A DNA stretch of 64,000 bases from Dermatemys mawii (GCA_007922305.1 ML677374.1:7053619-7117618); one strand, 5' to 3'; counted from the stretch's first letter, positions 1 to 11,839 are shown. The notes: generated by a model not told the origin, from the letters alone. Translations and numbers: made by a program.

Positions 1-584
1 TGAGGGACACTGATGCATTACCACCCACAATGGAGTGTCTGTGTATGTTACTCCTCTCCAAGTGTGTGGGGCGGGGTAGGGATGTATTTGTGTCATCCTT
101 CCCATGTGAACACTAAAGCCTTAAAGATAAGAAGGTAAATAAAAATAATCCAACTACGCAGTATTTCTTTTTAACAGGGCCCCAGTCAATGATGTTAATT
201 TGAACGTTTGTATGATTGATTGCTATTGAATTTACTTGAATATGAATAATTTTACCAGGTGTCCCATATTCAGCATAGGGAAATATGGTCACTCTACCAA
301 TCAGCAGGCACCTGTGATCCATGTGACATCCTCAGGGCCATACAGATAGGGAAATATATTGTGTGGCTTTGGCCCAAATGACAAATAAGAAAGCTGCATA
401 TGTGGCCCACAATGGTAAATAGGTTGAGAACCACTGTTCTAGACTCTATGTGTGCCTTCAGTTCCGTCAGTAAAAGCTGTCAGGCCTGAATTGCACTCTG
501 TTGCATACTTTACATTTATGTTACATAGGCTTTAATCTGATGGGTTTCCTTTATCATCTTCTTTGCTGGGCTTTATCGTTTAAG
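1..584. other. Intergenic, no gene seen
   Basis: I see no exon, RNA gene or clear repeat boundary here. The short open frames have no recognisable protein content. A phrase near 415-440 (gagaaccactgttctag) looks like the end of a hAT-type MITE, whose family ends in a similar string, but no partner terminus is visible. Confidence 0.5.
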
Positions 585-586
585 AC

Positions 587-771
587 AGCAGCTGTGTTAG
601 TCTGTATCCGCAAATAAGATGAGGAAGACTTGTAGCATCTTTGAGACTAACCAGTTTATTTCAGCACAAGCTTTCTATGCATCCGATGAAGTGGGCTATA
701 GCCCACGAAAGCTTATGCTGAAATAAACTGGTTAGTCTCAAAGGTGCTACAAGTCTTCCTTGTCTTATTTA
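587..771. mobile_element. Fold-back interspersed repeat of a turtle/crocodilian-type family
   Basis: Two arms are inverted copies of each other. The arm at about 612-690 (gactaaccagtttatttcag and flanks) is mirrored by the arm at about 704-769 (ctgaaataaactggttagtc and flanks). The centre near 695-703 carries the string gggctatagccc. The left arm has extra bases (atgcatccgatgaagt) that break the symmetry. The left edge reads ctgtgttagtctgtatccgc, a phrase I recognise from a very common reptile repeat. It is non-coding. Edges are approximate because I could not define a target-site duplication. Confidence 0.7.
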
Positions 772-2206
772 TCTTTACGTAGTCCAGGATATGCTGGTAT
801 ATTTCTCATCACTACTTATCTTGCTTCCCAGAAGAGGCAGTAATAACTTTCATTGGCTCTTTACTGTCTTGTGTACTAGTCACCTTTCTGACTTTAAGTC
901 TGAGATTTTTCAAAGCTACACAGGCGTAGGAAGTATCTGCCTAAAGGATTGAATATTTTTTTCCAAGCGTATATATAAAATATCACAGACTTGTGTTATT
1001 CATCATTAATTATTTTTATTATTATAGCTAAATCTTTTTCTATCCATTGCATGTATATTTGTTGGTGGGTTTATTTGTTTGGAAGGAGCATCTCACATTG
1101 AGGCAGCAAAATCACTTGCTCTGGATCTGCAATCAGTTTGGCAACCTAAGACGTCACCTTTAATCATACTTTTGATTTCCAAGATCTGAAATTCCATCAG
1201 AGGTTATTGCCCACACAAAAGGTATTACCAGTGAAATGTGGCAGTTTTCAGCCATTACCACTAAAATTACTGCGAGCAGCTAGCATTCAGAGAGGATGTT
1301 CGGATAGCTACAGAACATATAGAAATTCACTGAGGATTAACACCAAGCACGATCTAATCCCTCGCAAAAGCAGAAGTGAAATCATCATTCATATGCATAA
1401 TTCATGTGCATAATTTTATCTTTGCTATGTATTCTCCAAGGATGTAAGATGGAACGTGTTTTTTTTTCCCTTCTTGCCCTTCCAAAAAGAGCTGTAGCTG
1501 CAAATCACTGGAGATGGCAAGAGACACTAGCTTTGCTGAATTTCTAAATAAATGCTAAACTTGTTGGAATTTCTAGCCTACATCCTGGCAAGTTATGCAG
1601 ATTGAATGTACACACACATTTGAACATACACACACATTTGTAACTATTGCAGCATTTTAATTGCTTTTTGTTGTGAACCCTGGCTTCTAACTGTATCTGC
1701 ATGGAAAACTGTAACAGTTTGCACTTGTAAATGTTAAACAATAATGACAATTAAAGATAATTATAGTTATTCTGAAATAAGAATTCAAGTTGGATTCCAA
1801 GAAGACGGCCGAGATAAAAATTGAATTGCCCTGTTTATCATACAAACTGCCGGCTGCTTTTTGTTTGCGGCGAGATCTACCAGATATAATTCTTTAATGA
1901 TTTTCTATAAATTATTGTATGTAATACAATATCTTAAGATGGCCCAGGCTGTTCTTGCCTCACATATGTGTCCCTTCTGCTGAAGTACAATCAGAACCAT
2001 GAAAACAATGGCTCGGCTTTGAGCATTTGCTGAGTCACAAAATATTTTCTCCTTTCGTGCTAATTATTGTTTACAAAAGTGCATGTGGTCTTTCGAACTC
2101 TCTTGTACTGCCTTCCTGCTAGCGTGCTGCGGCCCTGCCATGGAGGGAATCATCACTAGAGGTTAAGTGAAGCCTTCAGTTCCTGTGATGCATCTATCTT
2201 AAGAAC
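772..2206. other. Intergenic, AT-rich, no gene seen
   Basis: No exon, promoter or clear transposon ends are visible. The only local structure is a near-duplicate acacacacattt string at about 1610-1640. Nothing in the short reading frames resembles a known protein. Confidence 0.5.
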
Positions 2207-2450
2207 ATAACCTAAGAACATAAGAACGGCTGTACTGGATCAGATCAAAGGTCCATCCAGCTCAGTATCCTGTCTACCGACAGTGGCCAATGCCAAGTGC
2301 CCCGGATTGAGTGAACCTAACAGGTAATGGTCAAGTGATCTCTCAGCTCACAGGAGGCATTGCTAGATAGAGGATCTGCACCACAAGAGTGCACCTAGAG
2401 ACCCCAAACTGGGACCAGTACCCATGGTCACTTCAGATTCCCGAGGTTTA
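2207..2450 (-). mobile_element. CR1-type LINE 3' end, minus strand
   Basis: The left edge, aagaacataagaacggctg, is the reverse complement of a CR1-type tail with its TTCTTATG octamer. It is followed by gatcagatcaaaggtccatc, the string ctcagtatcctgtct and cagtggccaatgccaag. These are the complement of the 3' untranslated end seen on the plus strand at 30441-30840. The element is 5'-truncated, as CR1 copies usually are, and has no coding potential here. The right edge is approximate. Confidence 0.8.
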
Positions 2451-3884
2451 ATCTCCTGGGAGTTCAACTGCTGCAACTGTGTTATTTATTTCTTTTGTAA
2501 CCAGTCCTGATTTTTATGCCTTATCACTTGTAATCACTTAAAATCTATCTTTCTTAACCAGTATGTTTGAATTGAAGTGTTTGGGAATCGCTATTTCAGA
2601 TGACAGTGCATAATCATTAACCAGGCTTCCTCTGAGCTTACATTGTCCAGGAGAATACTGAGTAGGGCAAGATGCACATTTCTGGGGAACAAGGCTGGGA
2701 CTGGGGATATACAGGTGTCATCCTGTACATAGCTAGCTAATAGCTCTCAATACTGTGTTGACTGGAGCAGTTACCTGCTGGATGCTGTGTGTGAGCAGGT
2801 CAGGTGTGGCTGTTCTGGCAGCAAAGCTGTGTAAGAGGTATCCCAGGCTAGAGAATGAAGAGTGTTCTGCTGTTCAACACTCCAGATTGTATCCTGGGGA
2901 ATGTCACACCCCTCTCCTATCCACACACAAAACCTCACCCAAGTTTGGTGGTGTTTTCAGCCTGGGCTAGCTGGTCCGTCCTCTCACTAGAGACTAAAAT
3001 CGGTGGAGCTTTCGCTCAGGCTGGTAACCTACCCACTTTGCAATGAGGATGCAGGCTAAATCACTGACAATCCTCCTGTGTCTTCCCACAATTCCCTCCA
3101 TGGGCTCAGAAGGAGAGACAAGTTCTCCCACAAATTACCGGGAAAGAATCCTAGAGCATTCAGTTCATTGTAGCACCAAGAATCACGGGCTACGTCCCCA
3201 GAAGCCCTTGTGATACACGTGAAGGGAGTGCAGCACCAGCAAGAACCCAGTATTACAAGACAGGCAGGACTTTGCAATACAGCTGCTCATGCCCAGAGTT
3301 AACACTGCAGTGAAGACATCAGAATGGCAGGATTTTTATCAGCCCTTGGCTCCTTTCTCGCCAGGAGGGTGTCCTCCCACATTAGATTCATCAGGGCTAG
3401 CTGACTGGGTAACAGAACAGACCTGCAGTGTTCTGACTAGATGGGCATGATATTAAGCACCCCATTCGTTAAAAAGTGTCATCAAATGCTTAACATCGTG
3501 CCAAGTGCGAAACATCTGTTTAACGTGGGATTCCTGCTCCTCTGCTTCTGTTTGTGGAGTACCATGCTAGATCTCTGTTTTTTGAACATCATCTTGAAAC
3601 TTTCAACATTGCCAGCTAAACTATTTCCATTTATATTATCACAGCTTGGCATAAGTCTGCTTAACCTTGATATTTAGTTGTAAAGAGCCAAGGTTTGCAA
3701 TTTAATTTAGTTTTGACTTTGCAGAGTCTTTTTATTGGTAGGGAACTTTTGTGGGTGGCTGTCACAGAACAGTGAATACTCCCTGTGGTTATTAATGGTG
3801 CTACCTCATGTTTTGTCTCACTTTGCATCTTCAAAGTACTTTGCCAAGGTTGGGCCATATTCTGCTCTTTTGAACACCAGAATC
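2451..3884. other. Intergenic, no gene seen
   Basis: I find no exon with splice sites and a recognisable protein in this stretch. Reading frames at 2755-3046 and 3056-3277 are open by chance and show no domain, and no transposon boundary could be fixed. Confidence 0.5.
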
Positions 3885-3962
3885 AATCCAAAGTCACTTC
3901 ACTGAAGCCAACAGAGTTCCTCTTCTTTTATACTAGTATAAATGGGGGCAGAATTTGGAATG
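3885..3962. repeat. Short palindromic MITE-like repeat
   Basis: This short stretch has the wording of a repeat family (caccagaatc, then a tactagtataaatggg core, then gcagaatttgg) whose other copies here lie near 19.67, 33.12 and 34.57 kb. It is non-coding. The family call rests on resemblance between copies in this window, and the edges are approximate. Confidence 0.45.
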
Positions 3963-3968
3963 CTAATC

Positions 3969-4246
3969 AAGGCCTGGTCTACACATGCTTTTCATACCAG
4001 TTTAACAATTCTGGTTGCAGGGTGTGTGTGTGTGATTTTTTTATACAAACACTTAAACTGCTACAACCTCTCATACAATGTAGACACAGTTACAGCAAAA
4101 AAAAAAAGCGATTCCCTTTTCCTACTAATAGCTATACCAGAATAAAGCATGTTTATACCAGTATAACTGTGGGCACACCAAGGAAGTTTTACCACGTTAG
4201 ATATACCAGCATAGTTAAAGCTGCACAGCTTGTGTGTGTAGACCTC
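3969..4246. mobile_element. Short non-autonomous DNA transposon, hAT-like
   Basis: The left end aaggcctggtctacac is answered at the right end by gtgtgtagacctc, an imperfect inverted pair. This terminal motif recurs widely in turtle genomes. The interior has repeated ataccag/taccagtata strings and a short poly-A at 4098-4108. There is no transposase frame; the 158-aa open frame crossing it is fortuitous. I could not identify a clean 8-bp target duplication, so the hAT assignment rests on the terminal sequence. Confidence 0.6.
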
Positions 4247-4299
4247 AAAACACCACAGTAAGATAGCTAAGGGCCATTAACTCCACATATGGGCAAATT

Positions 4300-4470
4300 G
4301 AGGCAGTATTGGTCTAGTGAACTGAACATTGGAGTGGAAGCAAGAAGATCTGTGTTCTAATACCAACTTCTCCCCCTGAACTGCAACAAGGTCGTGAGCA
4401 ACTAACTCAGCCTCTCTGGGCCTGTTTTGTCTACACACATTGTTTATCCTTTGGAGGGGAGACTGTTTCT
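4300..4470 (+). repeat. MIR-type SINE fragment, plus strand
   Basis: Word order matches a MIR/CORE-SINE: ttgaggcagtattggtctag, then gaagatctgtgttctaatac, then gtgagcaactaactcagcctctctgggcc. This is the tRNA-derived head plus core region, with decay. It is plus-oriented and truncated at the 3' side. Confidence 0.65.
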
Positions 4471-4721
4471 CCCTGCATACACCACTAACACAATGGGGCT
4501 CTGAGGCAGGTAGGACTGACAACAATAACAGCAAAGGTTCAGAGACATTTCCCAGGCTATAAGAGGTGTTGGTGTCAATGCAAGAATTACAGCTCAGAAT
4601 CTAATCTGGCACAGGAATAGCTAGTAGCTATTTGTCACCTCTGACTTTGGGTTCTAGGAGTTCTTAGCACCCAGCATTATGCTTAGATGTCTAGAAAACA
4701 CTTCCTATTGTTGATGAGACA

Positions 4722-4836
4722 AACATCTGTCAGGGATGGTCTAGATGATATTTAGTCCTCCTGCCATGAATGCAGGGGACTGGACTAGTTGACCTCTCGA
4801 TGTCCCTTCCAGTCCTACGATTGTATGATTCTACAA
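4722..4836 (+). mobile_element. CR1 LINE 3' terminus, plus strand
   Basis: The phrases gtcagggatggtctagatga, catgaatgcaggggactggac and gtcccttccagtcctacgat, followed by a short imperfect tail (tgtatgattctac), are the hallmark 3' end of CR1 elements in birds and reptiles. The copy is 5'-truncated to about 115 bp and has no coding capacity. Confidence 0.85.
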
Positions 4837-5850
4837 CAGTAACTGCCTGTACAAGACCTGTAGAGGGGGTTGGAATTTACTTGTATAGATCATAAGAATA
4901 AATAGACTGCTTGATTAATGCTTGCAAAGTGCTTTCAGACCTGAAAGCATGGTATAAATGCTGACTGTTATAATTATACACTGTGGCATCAGGAACTGGC
5001 TATAAAATGATGCTGGGGAAGTTCAGGAAGAATGGGAGCTAGGAATTGCCATGGTGAATTCCTAGGATATTTTGATGGGTCACACACAGTGTCAGGACAC
5101 ATAGCAACTCTTAGGGAGTTCCTCCCACTCCTGAAATCATTCAATTCAAAGACAAGTGAGAGGGAGGAAAGTTAGAGGCAAAACAAAAGACCACACACAC
5201 ATTTACATTCCAAAAGGATGCTACAACAGGGCCATTTTTATACAGTTTCTACTTGGTTTTCTAGTCCTTTCTGAATAGTATGCAAGTGGGAAGAAAAATG
5301 TGGGGACATTCGTGTAATGCTGCATCTTAGGGGGGGGAGTTGGGGTGCAGGGCCGAGCAGATGATATGGGACAGCAGGTGATCTGTAATCTGGATAGCTG
5401 AGTAGCAGCTGTAAATCTGCCACTGCAATTTGCCTCCATTGGAGGCAATAAAGGAAATGGAAGGATGCCACTGCAGAAATCCGTGTCCTGAGCAAAAGCT
5501 GTGTTGTGTTGCAAAAGCGAAAGAGGGCGTCCCTCACAGTGCTCAGTGGGTCAGGACAGCAGATTGCACTGATTTGTTTAAGCTGAAAATATACAGCATG
5601 GGGGCTTTTTTATATCTTCCCTTTCGCAAGGTGGAGAAGCAAAACACAGGCACTGTGTGTGCAGAAACGCACAAGCCCCAAATATCCAAAGCACAGTTAA
5701 CCAAATCTCTTTGTTACCATGTTAAATACATAGCCCACATTTTCAGTGCACTCTGCACAGCTCCTAAGCTCTGCAACAGCATGGCTAACAGCCTTCAAGA
5801 GGCCACACAACTCTCTATAACCAGGAGTCCAGGCCATGCTCACCTGTCTC
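4837..5850. other. Intergenic, no gene seen
   Basis: No recognisable exon. Reading frames on both strands at 5221-5537 and 5430-5897 are long for the region but show no domain, motif or splice context. A G-run (gggggggag) at 5331-5339 is low complexity. Confidence 0.5.
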
Positions 5851-6144
5851 AGGGTTTCCATGGCAGCAGGATAACCAGAGATAGGATGTGTCTGTAGAGC
5901 TACATGAACTTGGCAACCAAAACATAGAGGAAAATGTTGTTCCAATCCTGGGCTTTACTGATCTTGACCTTGACACTCTCCATGGAGTAGGTCTGTATGC
6001 TGGATGCCAGCAGAATGGTAAAAACATGCCATGACATCCCTTGGAAAAGCTTCTCCCTACCCCAAAATGTGGCTCAGCTTCCTGGTGGGCGATCACATAT
6101 GTCAACATATTTCTGGTGATGAGAGCATTTAAGAAGCTGACAGC
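5851..6144 (-). pseudogene. Decayed exon of an unrecognised multi-span membrane protein
   Basis: Read on the minus strand, the block starts after a good splice acceptor (gtcttatttag) at its high-coordinate end and stops at a consensus donor (GACAG then GTGAGC) at its low-coordinate end, giving an exon of about 294 bp. The first frame encodes AVSFLNALITRNMLTYVIAH. Near 6055-6060 the frame shifts, and the next frame continues with a hydrophobic SWHVFTILLASSIQTYS, then a lysine-rich stretch, then WNNIFLYVLVAKFM. After that come an in-frame TAG and, close to the donor, a TGA. The alternation of hydrophobic and charged segments looks like a membrane protein and unlike random frames. I do not recognise the family. 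Two stops and one frameshift argue that it is dead. No sister exon was found nearby. Confidence 0.45.
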
Positions 6145-6204
6145 CTAAATAAGACAAATGTATGAAAGGTCATATTCTTACAGGTAGAGCTGTGCCTCGC
6201 GGAA

Positions 6205-6408
6205 CTGGAAGCCAGACCGGCTCCCTGAGACTTCCGGATCCTAGTCCAAGTACTGACACCAAGTCCCTCTGGGGTTTTCAGCAAGTTACTCCTGTCTCTC
6301 ACTTTTCCCACCTGTAAAATGGGGATAATAATAGTATTTGCTGCACAAGAGCATTATGATGTTTAGTTTGTAAAGTGCTCTGAAGTGCGGAGGTGCTATG
6401 TAAGTTTG
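6205..6408 (+). repeat. MIR-type SINE, plus strand
   Basis: A near-complete core is present: cctagtccaagtactgacac, then gcaagttactcctgtctctc, then acctgtaaaatggggataat, then the 3' tail gtaaagtgctctgaagtg. This is the CORE-SINE/MIR layout in plus orientation. Its head lies next to the decayed exon that ends at 6144. Confidence 0.8.
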
Positions 6409-6468
6409 AAGCCTAGTTAGTGTAAGCTCCATAAGTGAGCTTTTAAACACATAGACCCAGATCCTCAA

Positions 6469-6556
6469 TGGTATTTAGGCACCAAATTTCCATTAAAATC
6501 ACATCCAATTGTAACCAATGGGAGTTAGGTGCCTACATACCTTTGAGGATTTGATA
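6469..6556. repeat. Short palindromic MITE-like repeat
   Basis: The left arm cagatcctcaatggtattta is the inverted partner of the right arm ending ctacatacctttgaggattt. The centre holds tccattaaaatcac and accaatggg, also roughly mirrored. The unit is about 88 bp with no coding content. A related copy may lie at 30331-30428. No target duplication was defined. Confidence 0.6.
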
Positions 6557-6589
6557 ACTCTCTGGGCATGGTGATGACCACCCTCTGCC

Positions 6590-6609
6590 ACACACACACA
6601 CACACACAC
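6590..6609. repeat. (AC)n microsatellite
   Basis: A run of about ten AC units (cacacacacacacacaca). Simple repeat only. Confidence 0.9.
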
Positions 6610-9600
6610 GGCCCTGCTCACATAAAATAGCAAGAGGAGATTTAGAAGGTCACTAAAGGAGAATCTCTATCCCAGTCAAAAGCAGGTGAGCAATATGAGA
6701 CATGGATATAAAATTGTCCTTTGAGCATAAGAGCGGGCCAAATCCAAGCCCATTAGTGCAACAGGAAGCTGCTCTACTGGCTTCCATGGGACTGTACCTG
6801 CTGCCAGGAGAGCTGTATGGGTTGCAAGGTGTGCACGGAATAGGAAAGTGACTCCTGCTGGTAAACATGAGCCAAGAGCTGTGTTAACATGTAACTGAGT
6901 GCTAAGGGAAGCCAAATCCGTAGGGGGGAAAAAAAAAGGCACTGTGAATGCTATCCATGGTAACTCAGACACTATGGTAATAAGGGCCATAAAGGAGACA
7001 GATTTCAAGAGACAATCTAGGGTATTTCTGCTCTTAGGATGAAAATTGACATTTTTTTCCTTTTAGGTTAACATGGGTTAGTGTTGGTAAAATGTACAAA
7101 GTTGACGGTCCCGGAGTCCGAAGCCCCTAGTCATCAAAAGAGGCAGAGCATGGGCTGAGTTGCACAGACACGTTGCCCTACCCACATGTCTTCCTCCTAA
7201 CCTGGAAAGAGCATATTCACAGACAAGTGGGTAGTTAGCTATCCCTGCTTATTACATCATTAGCCTCTCTCTGCTTCTAATTGCCCCATGAGTAGCTTTC
7301 TGCTTAACGCTGGACTGAAACCTCCCACTTTCATACCGACCATGGCACAGTCATCAGCTGGGCAGGACATTTGAGGTCACTAATGAGCTAGGCTGGCTTC
7401 AAACCAGTGACCCAGTGATAAACAATTGTGTGTCTCATTGGTAGTGACTTACTGTTCATCCTCAGCTAGACACTGCCCAAAGGGGAGAACCATGCTGAAT
7501 TGTGTTTAATGTGGATTGTTCTCTCAACTCCTGATATTTTCCTCACTTTGAGATCAATGGACTATATCAATCAGCTAGGCATTATTATTACTCATCTTGA
7601 GTAACGGTATCAGAATCTGGTCCTAAACACACAAAATAAAAGCTCTAACATCCAAATGAACAGGGAAGGATATAACAGTGATATCATTACACAGCCAGTC
7701 AGGCTCCCAAAAGATTTGTAAAGCAAAGATAGACAAATATGCTTTCCCCCCAAAATGTTATTAACCCCCACTCCTACCTGTCATAAATATTCTTTGTTTA
7801 CAAAGGTAATATTCCCAGGTATGAGTGCTCTTGTCCTATACATGAGGCTAACCAGGATTGGTGCCAGTAGTTTATCGATAGTATTACACGTGTTCTACCA
7901 AAGAACAACTTTGTTCTGAAAAGGAGAAGCAGCAGTGCTTCTGGGGCTAGCCTGTGATCCTACACCATGAGTCCACAGAACACCTCACTGCTTAGTGTAA
8001 GGGTATTGTAATCGAACCCCTCATTATTATCCTCTGTCGCTTATGACCCTGAACATTAAGGGACTTCAATATTGTCCATCACAGAGTAGGAAAACCTGCT
8101 CAGCTCTATGACTGACCACTGCTAGTTCTGCCCTTTTCTTCTCCTCTTTTCCTATTCTTCTGTTCCTTTCTTTTTCCCCTTCCATATATCGCTTCTGCTT
8201 CAAATCGCTCCCCCTGCAGCAAATGCCTCTTTGATTCCCACTCCATCTTGGGAATTAATCAGCACTGAAATAATTAACATTAAGGGCCAGATTGCCAAAG
8301 CACCCAACTTCTAGTTGAACTCAATGAGAGGAGCAGGTACTCAGCACTGACAAAGTGTTATCAGGAAGCTATAAAGTTGACATCCCTGAAATGGGTCAGG
8401 TGACCTTACACCTCACAGAACTATAGCTTCAGGAAGTCTGATACGCAGGGGAAATCACTGCTTTAGTTCAGAGGCAGCTTATGTTCTGGAAAGTTCTTCG
8501 AAAGCATAAGAACTGGAGCTAAGTGTTTAAAGTGAAAGCTGAGAATGAGCAGGATCAGAACCTGTCATGGAGGTCACATAGCCACATAAAGTGGGCTAGG
8601 TGGTTGAACTAGATTTTATTGATCACTTTCACTAACTCCTCCAGTGAAGGCCTGAACCAAAGTCCTCTAAAATCAATAGGACTCTTTCCTTTGCTATCAG
8701 GGAGTTACCCTTTTAATAATACATGCAAGCAGGTGACCCTGGAGGTTGATGTGAAGTAGGTTTAGATAAATCCACTTTCTCCCCCAAATTAATTTTTTAA
8801 GGAGTTGACAGAATTGTTAAAGTCTCCTGATTTTCAAGAGGAAAATTATATAAATACTATATAGGGATAAAAAAATCAGTTACAGGTCATTTGTTTTGTA
8901 GATTAAAGTCTAACCCTGGAGGTTTTCCTTTCCTAGGAAATTTAGACAACATGTAACTTCTCATTCAAGTAACATCCATAGGGCAGGTAAGAGTAGCACA
9001 TAAAGCAGGTACTCCCAGCGTGTCTTTATTCTCCCAGACTAAGTCACAGGAGTAAAGCGCAGTGCAGAGTTAGTTTGGAAACAAAGACATGAAAATCCTT
9101 CAGGGAAAGCACTTTCTTTCACTACCACTGTTCCCTCTACACTGTGCACATGCACACACAGATCCTAAACCCTATACACATGACAAAACACCACATGCAC
9201 AAAAATTTGCACAGAAGAAATTTTTTGCACACACAGCCTGGCAAAAATTAGAAAGAACATTGTGCACTACACCAAGCATTATCAAACCTCCCAGCAGCCC
9301 TGACAGCTTAAGTATTCACCTCCTTTTTCAACTGAGGGGTAAACAATTGATCTTAAAGTTACATTGGAAGTTTGAGAGTGGGGGGGCTCTGGAACACAGG
9401 CGTCTAGATTCACATGGCTGCACTTCCCTGCACAGGACCATCCTTCCACATGGGAAGGATCCTTTAGACCATTCCAAAATGAGCAGCACATGTTGAAGGG
9501 AGCGGGAGAGAGAGAGAGAAAATCACTTCTACCTGCCTCAAGTCAGCATCCCACCTTGTGACAGACAAGCTCAATTGCCGGTGTGTAAATCCCTCAGCAC

Positions 9601-10047
9601 AAGAAGCCATCACACCCTTGCATTAGTCAAGGTTTCTCTAGCTCAGTGCATTCCGAGCTGTTCCTCACTAGTTTGGGAAGGGGAGAACTTTTCACACTGA
9701 AGTCTACAGCATACTGGTGATCCATAGAGGATGGCTTCTCCTTATTTCCAGGGCATAAGATCATTAGTTTTTTATGTAAGAAGTTACTGTGAGGCTTAAG
9801 AGCCATACTTTAAAAAGCAACTTAGTATTCTTGTTCCCCAGCTCCCCTTCTACTCCTTAATGTGGATTTTTTTTTTAAGCCAATTCCTCCAGGCAAGCAC
9901 TGGTTTTAAGTTACGAGAGCTCATTAAATCTTTAAATTCCGCAATTTAACACTTCTCACTACTTGGATTACCTTTTTGGACAGAGGCGGCAGCACAGAAA
10001 AGGTGGCTGGGCAGGGGGTGTCAATGGTCTTTTAGACCCTATTTGTC
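6610..10047. other. Intergenic with scattered repeat scraps, no gene seen
   Basis: No splice-bounded exon with recognisable protein is visible on either strand. Around 6955-7000 the complement resembles a common reptile interspersed repeat (accatagtgtctgagt). Around 8283-8350 there is a MITE-like scrap (gggccagattgccaaagcac to tactcagcactgac). A GA microsatellite lies at 9505-9520. The frames at 9089-9496 and 6676-7008 have no domain content. Confidence 0.5.
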
Positions 10048-10050
10048 TAA

Positions 10051-10726
10051 GGGTATGGTTACACTTACAAGATTATAGCGCTATAGGTTATAGCGGTCCC
10101 CTTATACAGTAATATGTATAGCGCTATTGTATGTCCACACTCAGATGCTCCTGCGGTATAGCATGGCCACATTTGGGGCACTTAATGCGGCATTAAGAGC
10201 AGCGCATTAGGGCAGGTATCCCAGCAGTCAGCTGGGTGCAACGTGCTTTTTAAACGAGGGGGGTGAGGGGGGACGCGTTGTGTGTATGCGGAGGGAGAGA
10301 GACAGTGGTTTTTCCATTTTTCTGAAAGCCTGTCAGTGAGCCTCCGTTCACAGAAGGCTTTGTTTTCACACAGGCTCCCTCCTTAAACATTTGCATTGCT
10401 TATCTGCCGAGTTAAGAAAGAAACTCTAAAGAGGTACTTCCGCATTCCTCCAGCCGAGTTCAAAACAAAGGGAAGAGACGTCAATTGCCTTAAATGGCTC
10501 TAGGCATCTCCAGAGATTACTTGTAGTGCAGTGGGTGTCCACATTCTTGCTGTAGCGCTACAGCAGCTGCACTACAGCCCTTATTCCCCATGTGGAGGTG
10601 GATTAATAATAGCGCTATAACTCAGCAGTTATAGCGCTATTAGTGCCTTGCCAGTGTGGACGGGGAGTAGGTTATAGCACTCGTGGGGGCTTTATAGCGC
10701 TATAAAGTGCCAGTGTAACCATGGCC
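10051..10726. mobile_element. Harbinger-like MITE, about 676 bp
   Basis: The left end GGGTATGGTTACACT is matched by the inverted right end, whose complement reads GGCCATGGTTACACT. Both ends are flanked directly by TAA (10048-10050 and 10727-10729), which fits the 3-bp TWA target duplication of PIF/Harbinger transposons. The sub-terminal regions repeat the palindrome TATAGCGCTATA several times at both sides (about 10074-10135 and 10611-10700), giving extended inverted repeats. The middle (10200-10480) is unique and has no transposase frame, so it would move only with enzymes supplied elsewhere. It sits just beyond the probable end of DYNLL2. Confidence 0.75.
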
Positions 10727-10883
10727 TAACAAGCAAATCCAAGGAGTCAGGACTAGTTTGGAAGGGTTAACACTCTAAAAGCCTTGATCAGTTGTAGTAG
10801 CTAATGAAAGCTTTAGCTCCTACATCAAAGTAGGCTGCAGCAGAGCACTTTAGGATTAACATGAAGTGATGTTACAGATGGCT

Positions 10884-10889
10884 TTTATT
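10884..10889 (-). promoter_or_regulatory. DYNLL2: Candidate distal poly(A) signal for DYNLL2
   Basis: The plus-strand tttatt is AATAAA on the minus strand, about 2.1 kb after the stop codon and upstream of the MITE. It is the most distal canonical hexamer before repeats begin, so it is the likely end of the longest transcript. Confidence 0.45.
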
Positions 10890-11833
10890 GGTATTCAGAC
10901 ATGCTAACAGCAAGGTAGGACACGCAGCCCGAGGTCATCTCAGGACTAGTCAAGTGACATTTTGACAAAGGGTATAAACTCACTTCAGAGAGCAACATCT
11001 TAAGGTCAGTAGCTAATTTGGTGAGCTAGAGATTCAACCATACAAACAGAATTAAATGTTGCCTAATCTATGGAGCTCCAAAGATAAACAGTTAACATTA
11101 AATGTTACAAATAAAGTAGCCAATTCAGATTCCATGACTTTAGATCCTTCCACCCTAAGTGTTCTGTTAAGTATGGGAATGTTTTTACTTTGCAAGTCTG
11201 GTATGAAAAGAAACAAGAAGCTTTTTAAATGTGTCAATTCACCTTTAATGTTTGAAAAATAAAAAGGTATTTGAGCAATTGCAGTTATGAAGGGAACATC
11301 TCTTGCTCCACAGAAGAGCGTGAACAGGTTCACGTCAGACTCATGCTTGGAAAACAAACGCACATTTTCCTTTTAGATCAAAAGTGGAGTTCTATATAGA
11401 CAAAAGTCACCAGAGTGCCCTGGTTGGTCCAAGGCACCTCACCCCCAGATTGGAAGTTTTCTGTCAACATGAAATAAATTATGACACCACATCTTGTCTA
11501 GTTACAACATGGTTCTATCAATATTACAAAGTTAGGTATACTTTGGATTTTGCACAGTCTACAGACACAAGGACTTTTACTTCAGGAAGAAGTCAGCCTG
11601 GGTCATTAAATCATTTTACAATTAATAGCTACACTTTCTCCCTTCTCCCAGTACAGAAAAACAAAAAGCAGTGGCATGTTACTTTCAATCAACTTGGTTC
11701 ATCTCAAGAGTTAGGTGTTATCTTGCCCTAGAACAGAATTCACTCCATTCTAGAAATTTTGCCCATATTAGCCATCAGTATACTGCAATCACCAGGTTTT
11801 GCAAAAGCCACTACAGGTGGTTTTGGAGGCTTG

Positions 11834-11839
11834 TTTATT
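11834..11839 (-). promoter_or_regulatory. DYNLL2: Candidate proximal poly(A) signal for DYNLL2
   Basis: A second minus-strand AATAAA (plus-strand tttatt), about 1.2 kb after the DYNLL2 stop. It could yield a shorter mRNA. There is no direct evidence of use. Confidence 0.3.

Noticed and set aside
3785..4261. 158-aa open frame on the plus strand
   Set aside because: Most of it is the MITE at 3969-4246, including its poly-A; no protein similarity is recognisable.
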